Part shown: positions 50,804 through 59,600 of the stretch, one piece after another
Layout: each line of letters starts with the position of its first letter
Numbering within the stretch: position 1 is the stretch's first letter
Source: Thomasclavelia spiroformis
GTDB lineage: Bacteria > Bacillota_I > Bacilli_A > Erysipelotrichales > Coprobacillaceae
Direction: 5' to 3'
Length of the DNA stretch: 64,000 nt
Assembly: GCA_016901755.1 (NCBI GenBank)
Contig: JACJKV010000005.1
Coordinates: 1 to 64,000, forward strand
Translations under genes and position numbers: made by a program
The notes under the pieces: model-generated
The model's database searches: none
Seen by the model: only the letters and a program-made list of their open reading frames with translations
What the model was told of the DNA's origin: nothing

Positions 50804-50831
50804 TTTACAAAACGAAAAGTTTTGTTATAAT
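50804..50831 (+). promoter_or_regulatory. Sigma-A promoter of acpP
   Basis: TTTACA (50804-50809), 16-bp spacer, TATAAT (50826-50831). No FapR-like operator was recognised. Confidence 0.7.
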
Positions 50832-50862
50832 GTTCTCGAAAAAAAATTTGGAGGATAATGAT

Positions 50863-51090
50863 ATGGTATTTGAAAAAGTAAAAGATTTAATCGTTGAAAC
50901 TTTAGGATGCGATGAAGAAAAAGTTACATTGGAAGCAAGCTTAAAAGAAGACTTAGAAGCTGATTCATTAGATGCAGTTGAATTAGTAATGGCTGCTGAA
51001 GAAGAATTCGGTGTAGAAATTCCTGATGAAGTTGCTGCTGAATTAAAAACAGTTAAAGATATCGTTGATTTCGTAGAAAAAGAAGCATAA
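50863..51090 (+). CDS. acpP: Acyl carrier protein
   Basis: A 75-residue acidic four-helix protein that carries fatty-acyl intermediates on 4'-phosphopantetheine. Ser35 in [12 protein letters not shown] is the attachment site; the end [20 protein letters not shown] is typical. The ATG at 50863 lies 8 bases after GGAGG and gives the standard length; the in-frame ATG at 50830 lies inside the promoter -10. It stands alone, away from fab genes. Confidence 0.96.
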   Translation: MVFEKVKDLIVETLGCDEEKVTLEASLKEDLEADSLDAVELVMAAEEEFGVEIPDEVAAELKTVKDIVDFVEKEA

Positions 51091-51093
51091 TAA

Positions 51094-51120
51094 AAAACCG
51101 TCTCTCAATGAGGCGGTTTT
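51094..51120. terminator. Bidirectional terminator between acpP and queT
   Basis: AAAACCGTCTC/GAGGCGGTTTT stem with a five-base loop and A/T tracts on both sides. Confidence 0.88.
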
Positions 51121-51124
51121 CGCT

Positions 51125-51604
51125 TTATTCATAAATATATTTTTTCATAAATGATTCATTACGTTCAATGACCTTGAAAATAACTGCACCAATTAACAAT
51201 ACAGCAAATTCACCAGCAAAAACATAGAAAGCATTGATCATAAATGGTAAAGACAGTGCTAAATAAAGTTCTAATCCAACAATCAAACCATTAACCACAC
51301 CACCGATTAAAGCACCGGCAAACAGATTTTTGGCCATATACATTCCAATACATGCCAGTAAAGTAGCTAATGTTCCAAAACAGATGTCATACATCCCCAT
51401 TGGTGAAGCCAGATTAGCTAACAGACATCCAATTGTTAAACCAGGAATAAATTTCTTGTTGTAACAAGCCAGTAAAACAATGATTTCTGTTAATCGCATT
51501 TGAATAGCGCCATAAGCAATTGGTGAAATCAGAATCGTCAATACCGCATAAATGGCCGCAATCATCGCATTGATCACTAACAGTTGTACCTTTTTATTAT
51601 TCAT
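51125..51604 (-). CDS. queT: QueT family queuosine precursor transporter
   Basis: A 159-residue membrane protein with five or six hydrophobic segments. AMIAAIYAVLTILISPIAYGAIQMRLTE and LLANLASPMGMYDICFGTLATLL match QueT, the S component of an ECF-type transporter for queuosine precursors (preQ0/preQ1). The preQ1-I riboswitch in its leader supports that substrate independently. GAGGAGG lies upstream of the ATG. Energy-coupling EcfA/EcfT subunits are not in the window. Confidence 0.93.
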   Translation of the reverse strand: MNNKKVQLLVINAMIAAIYAVLTILISPIAYGAIQMRLTEIIVLLACYNKKFIPGLTIGCLLANLASPMGMYDICFGTLATLLACIGMYMAKNLFAGALIGGVVNGLIVGLELYLALSLPFMINAFYVFAGEFAVLLIGAVIFKVIERNESFMKKYIYE

Positions 51605-51650
51605 TTTTTCGTCCTCCTCTTCTAAAGTACAGTTAGAAGCCAGATAAAAT

Positions 51651-51675
51651 AAAAAAATGGCTGAGCCATTTCATT
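51651..51675 (-). terminator. Riboswitch-controlled terminator in the queT leader
   Basis: On the minus strand AAATGGCT/AGCCATTT hairpin followed by TTTTTTATTTTA, directly after the aptamer; it is the expression platform. Confidence 0.88.
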
Positions 51676-51679
51676 TTAT

Positions 51680-51717
51680 CCTTAGTTTTTTATACTGGGT
51701 TTGGCTCTCGAACCAGT
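51680..51717 (-). promoter_or_regulatory. PreQ1-I riboswitch aptamer
   Basis: Minus-strand RNA begins ACUGGUUC, closes the P1 stem with ACCCAGU and ends in the A-rich tail UAUAAAAAACUAAGG, the hallmark of class I preQ1 aptamers (the Bacillus queC leader has the same AUAAAAAACUAAGG tail). Ligand binding should favour the terminator just downstream and shut off queT when preQ1 is plentiful. Confidence 0.93.
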
Positions 51718-51733
51718 GTTATAAAACGATGTT

Positions 51734-51762
51734 ATTATACATAAAACGATTAGGAAAAGCAA
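51734..51762 (-). promoter_or_regulatory. Sigma-A promoter of queT
   Basis: On the minus strand TTGCTT (51762-51757), 17 bp, TATAAT (51739-51734), 17 bp ahead of the riboswitch. Confidence 0.72.
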
Positions 51763-51801
51763 TATCCATTTATTGCCATGAGGACTTTATAAGCGTATTC
51801 T

Positions 51802-51830
51802 TTTTCAAATAAGAGAAAAAATGGTATATT
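51802..51830 (+). promoter_or_regulatory. Putative promoter of the peroxiredoxin gene
   Basis: TTTTCA (51802-51807), 17-bp spacer, TATATT (51825-51830). Confidence 0.5.
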
Positions 51831-51866
51831 ATAACCAGGTAATCAATAAATAAAGGAGAGTAAACA

Positions 51867-52328
51867 ATGTTAGAAGCAGGAACTAAAGCACCGGATTTTA
51901 CCTTATGTGATCAAAATGGACAAGAAGTGAAGCTAAGTGACTATCTTGGCAAAAAAGTGATTTTATATTTCTATCCCAAAGATAATACCGCAGGATGTAC
52001 TAAGCAGGCCTGTGGATATAGTGAAAAGATTGAAGATTTTCATGTGGAAAACTGTGAAGTTATTGGTATCAGCAAAGACACCGTAGCGTCACATAAAAGA
52101 TTTGAAGAAAAGCAGAATCTGAAAATTACGATCTTAGCTGATCCTGAACTTGAGGTGATCAGACAGTATGATGTATATCATGAAAAAAACATGTATGGCA
52201 AAAAAGTAATGGGCGTTGTCAGAACGACATATCTGATTGATGAACAGGGAATGATCGTTTTCGCTAAAGAAAAAGTAAAAGCGGCTTCAAATGCGGATGA
52301 CATGCTGGAACTGTTAAAAAAAGCATAG
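51867..52328 (+). CDS. bcp: Thiol peroxidase/peroxiredoxin, Bcp (PrxQ) type
   Basis: A 153-residue thioredoxin-dependent peroxidase. LEAGTKAPDFTLCDQNGQEV, LYFYPKDNTAGCTKQACGYSE (peroxidatic Cys in the first C, resolving Cys five residues later, the PrxQ-alpha pattern) and VIGISKDTVASHKRFEEKQ are diagnostic. It reduces hydrogen peroxide and organic hydroperoxides in the cytoplasm. AAAGGAG lies upstream of the ATG. No terminator separates it from the next gene. Confidence 0.94.
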   Translation: MLEAGTKAPDFTLCDQNGQEVKLSDYLGKKVILYFYPKDNTAGCTKQACGYSEKIEDFHVENCEVIGISKDTVASHKRFEEKQNLKITILADPELEVIRQYDVYHEKNMYGKKVMGVVRTTYLIDEQGMIVFAKEKVKAASNADDMLELLKKA

Positions 52329-52375
52329 TTATTTCCAATAAAAATCATTATAATATAAAATAAGGAGGAGTTATG

Positions 52376-53194
52376 ATGAAGTGTCCTTATTGTCATAGTG
52401 AAATTAGAGATGATGCTATGTTCTGTAGTGAATGTGGTCAGAAAATCGAACAGCCAGAAGTAAAGAGTACATCAGAATCTTCTGTTGGCAGTCGCGTTTC
52501 TAAACGCCAGCAACAGCAAAAAAGCAGCAGTCAGAAAAATATCATTATTATTGGTGCTGTTGTGGCAGCTGTTTTAATTGCTGCAATCTGTTATTTTCTG
52601 TTTTTTAAATCAGATGATAGTGAAACCAAAACTACTGAAAAGCAGACAACATCCCAAAAAACTGAGTCTTCTAAAGAAATTAAATTAGAAAAAGACAGTA
52701 TTACTGTTCAAGTGGGAGAACATGATTATATTGAAGCTGATGTGGACTGCACTTATTCTGTTAAAGATGAGTCAATCTGTGAAGTTGATCGTTTTGGAAC
52801 AGTAACTGGATTAAAAGCGGGGCAGACAACGATCACCTGCAAAGGGGATAATGGTGCTAAAGCAACAGTGAAAATTACGGTTGAAGCCGGTGGTCAAACA
52901 GAAACTATTGCTGGAGATTATGTTTTTCCTAATAGTTCAACTGTTTTGCTAACGGAAAATGACTTAAATGGTAAAAGTGAATGGGAATTAAGAATCGGTA
53001 TCAACGAGATTTATGCTCGTCATCACTGTACTTTTAAAACCGAAGAAATTGTAAATTACTTCCAGTCAAAATCATGGTATAGTGCTGATCCAAATCTAAC
53101 TTCTGATAAAATGAATGCCGATGTTAGTGCATATTTAAATGATATTGAAGTTAAAAATGTGAATTTTATCAGAAATTATCAGCAGACACATTAA
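52376..53194 (+). CDS. Zinc-ribbon membrane protein with BIG_2-like and YARHG domains
   Basis: A 272-residue protein. An N-terminal zinc ribbon CPYCHSE...CSECGQK (residues 3-25) is followed by a charged Ser/Gln linker, one transmembrane segment (NIIIIGAVVAAVLIAAICYFLFF), a Thr/Ser/Lys linker, a BIG_2-type Ig domain (LEKDSITVQVG to ATVKITVEA) and a C-terminal YARHG domain (WELRIGINEIYARHHCTFKTEEI, FQSKSWY). The ribbon should face the cytoplasm and the YARHG domain the outside. Function unknown. GGAGG is 7 bases from ATG 52376; ATG 52373 is also possible. Confidence 0.85.
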   Translation: MKCPYCHSEIRDDAMFCSECGQKIEQPEVKSTSESSVGSRVSKRQQQQKSSSQKNIIIIGAVVAAVLIAAICYFLFFKSDDSETKTTEKQTTSQKTESSKEIKLEKDSITVQVGEHDYIEADVDCTYSVKDESICEVDRFGTVTGLKAGQTTITCKGDNGAKATVKITVEAGGQTETIAGDYVFPNSSTVLLTENDLNGKSEWELRIGINEIYARHHCTFKTEEIVNYFQSKSWYSADPNLTSDKMNADVSAYLNDIEVKNVNFIRNYQQTH

Positions 53195-53228
53195 AAAGCT
53201 GTAGAGAAATTTTGCTCTACAGCTTTTT
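53193..53228. terminator. Bidirectional terminator between YARHG and HAD genes
   Basis: AAAAAGCTGTAGAG/CTCTACAGCTTTTT perfect stem with an 8-base loop and A/T tracts at both ends. Confidence 0.92.
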
Positions 53229-54009
53229 AAATAAGATGATAATGTTTTAAGGCTTTTGCAATACCATCATGATCGATATCATCAGTAACATATTCTGCCA
53301 GCTTAAAAAGTTCTGGATCACCATTTTTCATGACGATCGAATGCTTGACATAACTAAGCATTGACTCATCATTGAAAGAGTCACCAAAAACGTAACAGTC
53401 ATCTAATGACAGATGAAAATGATCGATCAGGAACTGAATACCAGTCGCTTTTGAATGCTTGGCTGGTACTATTTCGGAAAATACCGGGTTTCTTTTAATG
53501 ATATCAAAATCATGTTCGATTGCATGATAAAAAGCCGAAACATCGTGATAAAACTGAATACAGAATTTATCAAGATGAACATCTTCATCTTCAAAAAAAC
53601 CTAATGGAAAGTGTGCCTGATCATACATCTGATAAATGCTTTTGACAACAGGATCATCGCACTGTGACTGAAAATAAATTTTATCACTGGCTTCAAAAAT
53701 GGCATAAAGCTGATGTGATGCAATCAAAGATAACAGTTCGTGACACCTTTTTGCTGTGATGCGATGATGGTAAAGCACTTCATCTAGGTAACTGATATAG
53801 GTGCCACAGCCACAGACATAACCATCTGGCTGAAGCGCTGCAATACAGCTGTCAATCGTAGCACGAGTTCGACCGGTATTAATAAAAACCAGATGTCCGT
53901 TTTGTTTGGCTTGAGCGATTGCCTTAACCGTACTAGAAGCGATAGTATGTGTTCTTTCATTAAGTAAAGTACCATCAATATCAAAGAATAGCAGTTTCTG
54001 ATTCATCAT
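53227..54009 (-). CDS. HAD superfamily phosphatase, Cof/YidA-like (subclass IIB)
   Basis: A 260-residue phosphatase. LLFFDIDGTLLNE holds the nucleophile and acid Asp (DxDGT), VFINTGRTRATID motif II, then a C2B cap with GYVCGCGTYI, K.TGIQFLI (motif III lysine, HSKATGIQFL) and VFGDSFNDESMLSYV (motif IV). Substrate is likely a sugar phosphate or a cofactor phosphate. Two adjacent ATGs (54009 and 54006) follow a GGGGG; either could be used. Confidence 0.9.
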   Translation of the reverse strand: MMNQKLLFFDIDGTLLNERTHTIASSTVKAIAQAKQNGHLVFINTGRTRATIDSCIAALQPDGYVCGCGTYISYLDEVLYHHRITAKRCHELLSLIASHQLYAIFEASDKIYFQSQCDDPVVKSIYQMYDQAHFPLGFFEDEDVHLDKFCIQFYHDVSAFYHAIEHDFDIIKRNPVFSEIVPAKHSKATGIQFLIDHFHLSLDDCYVFGDSFNDESMLSYVKHSIVMKNGDPELFKLAEYVTDDIDHDGIAKALKHYHLI

Positions 54010-54106
54010 TTTTCCCCCAATTATCTCATTTATTTACACTATATCATAATATATACTTATTTTTAAAGAGATCAAAGTGGTGTAAAGATTATTTTGATTT
54101 ATAGCA

Positions 54107-54135
54107 TTGTTTCTTTATTTAAATCTATGTATAAT
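54107..54135 (+). promoter_or_regulatory. Sigma-A promoter of the Nfn/Glt pair
   Basis: TTGTTT (54107-54112), 17-bp spacer, TATAAT (54130-54135). Confidence 0.72.
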
Positions 54136-54169
54136 AGGAATAGTTTAATAAGAATCGGGGGAAGCCAAA

Positions 54170-55018
54170 ATGTATAGAATTGTCAAAAAGGAAAGACTTA
54201 ATGACGTTGTTGAATTAATGGAAGTTCATGCTCCTATGGTTTCTAGAAAATGTGAACCAGGACAATTTATCATCTTACGTGTTGGTGAAGATGGAGAAAG
54301 AATTCCTTTAACAATAGCAGATTATGACAGAGAAAAAGAAACGATTACGATCATTTACCAGATCGTAGGTTTTTCTACTAAAGCTCTGGCTCAATTAAAT
54401 GAAGGTGATGAAATCACCGATTTTGTTGGACCTTTAGGAGTACCAACAGACTTGAAAAAATCACAGCATGTTATTGGGATTGCTGGTGGTGTAGGGAGTG
54501 CCCCTTTATATCCACAGTTAAGAAAGCTGGCACAGATGGGCGTAGATGTGGATGTCATCATTGGTGGTCGTGAAGCACAGTATGTTTTATGGGCTGATAA
54601 ATTTAAAGAATTCTGTAAAAATGTATATATCATGACTGATGATGGATCATTAGGGGAAAAAGGATTTGGAACAGTCAAGTTACAGCAGCTCATTGACAGT
54701 GGTGAACATATTGATGAAGTTATCGCTATTGGACCAGTACCAATGATGAAAGCAGTTGTAGGGGTCACCAAACCTTACAATATCAAAACAATGGTATCAT
54801 TAAATCCAATTATGATCGATGGAACAGGAATGTGTGGATGCTGTCGTGTGACTGTTGATGGAAAAATTAAGTTTGCCTGTGTTGATGGACCGGATTTTGA
54901 TGGATTACAGGTTGATTTTGATGAACTGATGGCTCGTCAAAGAATGTTCAAGGAAGAAGAACATGAAGTTGAAGCCAATGCTAATCGTATGTGTAATTTA
55001 ATGAGGGGGTGTGAGTAA
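54170..55018 (+). CDS. Sulfide/dihydroorotate dehydrogenase-type FAD/NAD-binding protein (NfnA/SudB-like)
   Basis: A 282-residue ferredoxin-NADP reductase-type subunit. It has the FAD domain (PGQFIILRVGEDGERIPLTIAD), the NAD domain (VIGIAGGVGSAPLYPQLRKLA) and a C-terminal [2Fe-2S] site (DGTGMCGCCRVTVDGKIKFACVDGP). It overlaps the following gene by one base. In clostridia the equivalent pair (NfnAB) couples NADH, NADPH and ferredoxin; here it either does that or feeds electrons to a glutamate synthase-like partner. No terminator lies between the two genes. Confidence 0.92.
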   Translation: MYRIVKKERLNDVVELMEVHAPMVSRKCEPGQFIILRVGEDGERIPLTIADYDREKETITIIYQIVGFSTKALAQLNEGDEITDFVGPLGVPTDLKKSQHVIGIAGGVGSAPLYPQLRKLAQMGVDVDVIIGGREAQYVLWADKFKEFCKNVYIMTDDGSLGEKGFGTVKLQQLIDSGEHIDEVIAIGPVPMMKAVVGVTKPYNIKTMVSLNPIMIDGTGMCGCCRVTVDGKIKFACVDGPDFDGLQVDFDELMARQRMFKEEEHEVEANANRMCNLMRGCE

Positions 55019-56406
55019 TGCCTAACATGTCACCAAATAAGGTAAAAATGCCTGAACAGGAACCAAATGTCAGAAATAAGAATTTTGAAGAAGTTGCTTT
55101 AGGATATACAAAAGAACAGGCCATGGAAGAAGCCACTCGCTGTTTGAACTGTAAAAAACCTTTCTGCATGGATGGGTGTCCAGTGGGTGTACCTATTCCT
55201 GAATTTATTGCCCACGTAGCTAAAGGAGAGTTTGAAGAAGCTTATCAGACGATTACCAGAGAAAATGCATTGCCTGCCATCTGTGGACGTGTCTGTCCTC
55301 AGGAAAATCAATGTGAAGGAAAATGTGTTCGTGGTATCAAAACTGAATCAGTAGCGATTGGCCGTCTGGAAAGATTTGTTGCTGATTACCATCGTGAACA
55401 TGGTAAACCATTAGCTAATAAAATTGAAAAAAATGGTAAAAAAGTTGCTGTCGTAGGTTCAGGGCCAGCGGGAATTACCTGTGCTGGAGAACTGGCTAAA
55501 AGAGGTTATGATGTAACAGTTTTTGAAGCGTTACATAAAACTGGAGGCGTTTTGTCATATGGAATTCCTGAATTCCGTTTACCAAAAGCTTTGGTTCAGG
55601 CCGAAGTTGATGGAGTTGCTGCATTAGGTGTTGATTTCCAGACAAACGTTGTAGTTGGCCGTTCAATTACTGTTGATGAACTGCAGCAGCAAGGTTATGA
55701 AGGTATTTTTATTGGCAGCGGTGCAGGATTGCCTCGTTTCCAGAATATTCCTGGTGAAAACTTAAATGGGGTTTATGCAGCCAATGAATTTTTAACACGT
55801 GTTAATTTAATGAAGGGATACCAGTTCCCAGATAAACCAACACCAGTGAAGATCACTGATACGGTTTGTGTTATTGGTGCAGGAAACGTAGCGATGGATG
55901 CTGCCAGAACAGCAAAACGTTTAGGAGCTCAGAATGTCTACATCGTTTATCGTCGTGGACCAGAAGAAATACCAGCTCGTGCTGAAGAAGTACATCATGC
56001 CAAAGAAGAAGGAATCATTTTCAAATTGCTGACTAATCCAGTAAAAATTGAAGGTGAAGACGGATGGGTCAAATCAATGGAATGTGTCGAAATGGAATTA
56101 GGTGAACCTGATGCTTCTGGCAGAAGAAGACCATTAGTTAAAGAAGGTTCTAACTTTACGATTGAAACAGGAACTGTTATTGTGGCTATTGGACAAAGTC
56201 CAAATCCATTGATCAGACAGACAACACCTGGTCTTGACTGTCAGTCATGGGGTGGTATCATCGTTGATGAAGATACGATGAAATCATCTAAAGATGGCGT
56301 TTATGCAGGTGGCGATGTCGTCACTGGTGCAGCTACAGTTATCTTAGCTATGGGTGCAGGTAAAAAGGCAGCACAGGCCATGGATGCATATTTAAAAAAT
56401 AAATAA
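55018..56406 (+). CDS. gltA: NADPH-dependent glutamate synthase-like flavoprotein (GltA/NfnB)
   Basis: A 462-residue protein of the GltD/NfnB family. The N-terminal Fe-S domain has CLNCKKPFCMDGCPVGVPIP and ICGRVCPQENQCEGKC; then come two Rossmann sites, VAVVGSGPAGITCAGELAKRG (FAD) and VCVIGAGNVAMDAARTAKRLG (NADPH), and the final GGDVVTGAATVILAMGAGKKAA. It is annotated in many genomes as homotetrameric glutamate synthase, but with the upstream SudB/NfnA-like gene an electron-bifurcating transhydrogenase is equally likely, as the amidotransferase GltB domain is absent. Confidence 0.92.
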   Translation: MPNMSPNKVKMPEQEPNVRNKNFEEVALGYTKEQAMEEATRCLNCKKPFCMDGCPVGVPIPEFIAHVAKGEFEEAYQTITRENALPAICGRVCPQENQCEGKCVRGIKTESVAIGRLERFVADYHREHGKPLANKIEKNGKKVAVVGSGPAGITCAGELAKRGYDVTVFEALHKTGGVLSYGIPEFRLPKALVQAEVDGVAALGVDFQTNVVVGRSITVDELQQQGYEGIFIGSGAGLPRFQNIPGENLNGVYAANEFLTRVNLMKGYQFPDKPTPVKITDTVCVIGAGNVAMDAARTAKRLGAQNVYIVYRRGPEEIPARAEEVHHAKEEGIIFKLLTNPVKIEGEDGWVKSMECVEMELGEPDASGRRRPLVKEGSNFTIETGTVIVAIGQSPNPLIRQTTPGLDCQSWGGIIVDEDTMKSSKDGVYAGGDVVTGAATVILAMGAGKKAAQAMDAYLKNK

Positions 56407-56420
56407 TCAATACATGATAT

Positions 56421-56450
56421 AGCAGAACTTAGCGGTTCTGCTTTTATATT
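56421..56450 (+). terminator. Weak intrinsic terminator after gltA
   Basis: AGCAGAAC/GTTCTGCT stem, 6-base loop, then TTTATATT. Confidence 0.7.
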
Positions 56451-56490
56451 GTTAAATAAAACTTATGATAATAAAATTATTGCAAATTAT

Positions 56491-56518
56491 TTTATTAGAC
56501 AAATATTTCATATATAAT
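56491..56518 (+). promoter_or_regulatory. Putative promoter of the carB-1 leader
   Basis: TATAAT (56513-56518) with a weak -35 TTTATT (56491-56496) 16 bp upstream. It would start the transcript near 56525, before a small hairpin CACTGA-AAA-TCAGTG (56542-56556) that precedes the leader-ORF SD. Confidence 0.5.
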
Positions 56519-56570
56519 AATTTAAGAAATAAAAAGGGAAACACTGAAAATCAGTGCAGGAGGCTAGAAA

Positions 56571-56636
56571 ATGGAAACAGTTCATACAGACAATTCAATA
56601 TCAGTTAGCCTTTTTTCACTTTTCTATTTTTGTTGA
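56571..56636 (+). CDS. Leader peptide of carB-1 (21 residues)
   Basis: GCAGGAGG lies 8 bases before an ATG that opens 21 codons (METVHTDNSISV then SLFSLFYFC) and a TGA. There is no Arg codon. The last 32 bases of the ORF (56605-56636) contain 20 U and encode U-rich codons (Phe, Leu, Ser, Tyr, Cys). The SD segment 56558-56567 can pair with 56605-56614 in the same ORF (AGGAGGCUAG with UUAGCCUUUU, with some G-U pairs). The stop codon ends 4 bases before the terminator stem. Its layout matches the leader before carA. Confidence 0.6.
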   Translation: METVHTDNSISVSLFSLFYFC

Positions 56637-56640
56637 ATGA

Positions 56641-56673
56641 AAACATATCTTTTTTATAAGATATGTTTTTTTT
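56641..56673 (+). terminator. Leader attenuator hairpin before carB-1
   Basis: AAACATATCTT/AAGATATGTTT stem, 6-base loop, then eight T. It lies between the leader ORF and carB, 27 bp before the carB start codon, so only anti-terminated transcripts reach carB. Confidence 0.88.
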
Positions 56674-56699
56674 AAAAATAAGAAACGGAGGATTAAAAA

Positions 56700-59600
56700 A
56701 TGCCAAAAAGAGAAGATATTCATTCTATTTTAGTTATTGGGTCAGGCCCAATTATTATTGGACAGGCATGTGAGTTTGACTACTCAGGAACACAGGCCTG
56801 TAAAGCATTAAAAGGATTAGGTTACAAGATTGTCCTGGTCAACTCAAATCCAGCAACAATCATGACTGATCCAGAAACTGCCGATGTAACATATATTGAA
56901 CCATTAAATCTGGAAAGACTGACTCAAATTATTGAAAAAGAAAGACCAGATGCTTTATTGCCAAATTTAGGAGGACAGTCAGCATTAAATTTATGTTCAG
57001 AATTATCTAATGCTGGTGTCCTGGATAAATACAATGTTCAGGTTTTAGGTGTCAAAGTTGATGCTATTGAACGTGGTGAAGACCGTTTGGAATTCAAAAA
57101 GACAATGAATGCTTTAGGAATTGAAATGGCAAGAAGTGAAATTGCTAATACGGTTGATGAAGCTTTAGCGATTGCAGATAAATTAGGTTATCCGGTTGTT
57201 GTTAGACCAGCCTATACTATGGGTGGAGCCGGTGGTGGACTGGTTTACAACGTAGAAGAATTAAAAACAGTTGTTAACCGTGGTTTACAGGCCAGCCTGG
57301 TTCATCAGTGTCTGATCGAAGAATCAATCTTAGGTTGGGAAGAACTGGAACTTGAAGTTGTCAGAGATGCTAATAACAATATGATTACGATCTGTTTCAT
57401 TGAAAACATCGATCCACTTGGAGTTCATACAGGAGATTCATTCTGTAGTGCACCAATGTTAACAATTTCTAAAGAAGTACAGGCCAGATTACAGGAACAG
57501 GCTTACAGAATTGTTGAATCCATCGGTGTTATTGGTGGAACTAACGTACAGTTTGCTCATGATCCAGTAACTGACCGTATCGTTGTTATTGAAATCAATC
57601 CTCGTACATCTCGTTCATCAGCGTTAGCTTCAAAAGCAACAGGTTTCCCTATTGCTTTAGTTTCAGCAATGCTGGCAGCAGGACTGACTTTGGAAGATAT
57701 TCCATGTGGGAAATATGGAACTTTAGATAAATACTATCCTGATGGTGATTATGTAGTTATCAAATTTGCTAGATGGGCTTTTGAAAAATTCAAAGGTGCT
57801 GAAGACAAACTGGGAACGCAGATGAAAGCTGTTGGGGAAGTTATGAGTATCGGTAAGACATACAAAGAAGCTTTCCAGAAAGCTATCCGTTCTTTGGAAA
57901 TTGGTCGTTATGGTTTAGGACATGCTAAAAACTTTGATCAGTTATCTAAAGAAGAATTACTGAAAATGCTGATCAATCCAACAAGTGAAAGACAGTTCAT
58001 CATGTATGAAGCTTTAAGAAAAGGGGCAACAGTTGACGAACTGTATGAACTGACAAAAATTAAACACTATTTCATTGAACAAATGAAAGAACTGGTTGAA
58101 GAAGAAGAAAAAATCATGTCTTATAAAGGACAGCAGTTACCAGATGATGTATTGAAACAGGCAAAACTGGACGGTTTCTCTGATAAATATTTAAGTCAGC
58201 TGTTAGCTGTTGAAGAAAAAGATATTAGAGAACACAGACTGGCTATTGGACTTAACCAGGCATGGGAACCAGTACATGTTTCTGGTACACAGAATAATGC
58301 TTATTACTATTCTACATATAATGCACCTGATCATAGCAGTGTAACTGATAAAAAGAAAATCATGATCTTAGGTGGTGGACCAAACCGTATTGGTCAAGGT
58401 ATCGAATTTGACTATTGCTGTGTACATGCTGCTTTAGCTTTGAAAAAACTGGGATTTGAAACAATTATCGTTAACTGTAACCCAGAAACAGTTTCTACTG
58501 ATTATGATACATCAGATAAACTGTATTTCGAACCATTGACATTAGAAGATGTATTGAGCATTCATGATAAAGAAAAACCATTAGGTGTTATTGCTCAATT
58601 TGGTGGTCAGACACCATTGAATCTGGCTAGTCAGCTGAAAGCTAATGGAGTTAATATCTTAGGAACAACACCAGAAACGATCGATATGGCTGAAGATAGA
58701 GATTTGTTTAATGAAATGATGGAAAAATTAAATATTCCAATGCCTGAATCTGGAATGGCTGTTAATGTTGATGAAGCATTAGAAATTGCTAAACGTATTG
58801 GTTATCCATTAATGGTAAGACCATCTTATGTCTTAGGTGGTAGAGGTATGGAAGTCGTTTATGATGATGATTCATTAAAAGAATATATGGCAGCAGCTGT
58901 TGGGGTTACACCTGACCGTCCAATTCTGATTGACAGATTCTTAAATGATGCCATGGAATGTGAAGCAGATGCTATTTCTGATGGTGAAAATGTATTCGTT
59001 CCAGCTGTTATGGAACATATCGAATTAGCTGGTATCCACTCAGGAGATTCAGCATGTATCTTACCATCTAAACATATTCCAGTAAGACATGTGGCAACAA
59101 TTAAAGAATATACTAAGAAAATCGCTAAAGAAATGAATGTACGTGGCTTAATGAACATGCAGTATGCGATTGCTGATGATAAAGTTTATGTGTTAGAAGC
59201 TAATCCTCGTGCTTCAAGAACAGTACCTTTAGTATCAAAAGTATGTAATATCAACATGGTAAGAATTGCTACTGATATTATTACCAGTGATCTGACAGGA
59301 AGACCATCACCAGTTAAAGATTTAAAAGACAGAAAAATTCCTCATGTTGGAGTTAAACAGGCAGTATTCCCATTCAACATGTTCCCTGAAGTTGACCCAA
59401 TTTTAGGACCTGAAATGAGATCAACTGGAGAAGTTCTAGGTTTAGCTAATTCATATGGTGCTGCTATCTTCAAAGCTGAAGAAGCTACTCAGACAAAGCT
59501 GCCTACTAAAGGAAGAGTACTGATTTCTGTATCTGACAGAGATAAAAAAGATGTTGTGGAACTGGCTCAAAAATATTATGATGCAGGATTTGAAATCGTT

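Noticed and set aside
54391-54771. Minus-strand open frames inside nfnA, carB, glyA and other genes
   Set aside because: They lie wholly inside well-supported genes, lack ribosome binding sites and show no protein-family features.
56551-56566. PyrR-binding-like sequence AGUGCAGGAGGCU in the carB-1 leader
   Set aside because: It resembles the PyrR loop consensus but lacks one base and has a mismatch, overlaps an ordinary SD, and has no counterpart in the carA leader. Kept only as an alternative to test.
56571-56636. Arginine- or phenylalanine-specific attenuation by the leader peptides
   Set aside because: No Arg codons occur in either leader, and Phe has no link to carbamoyl phosphate; the Phe/Ser/Tyr/Cys codons are explained by selection for U-rich RNA.
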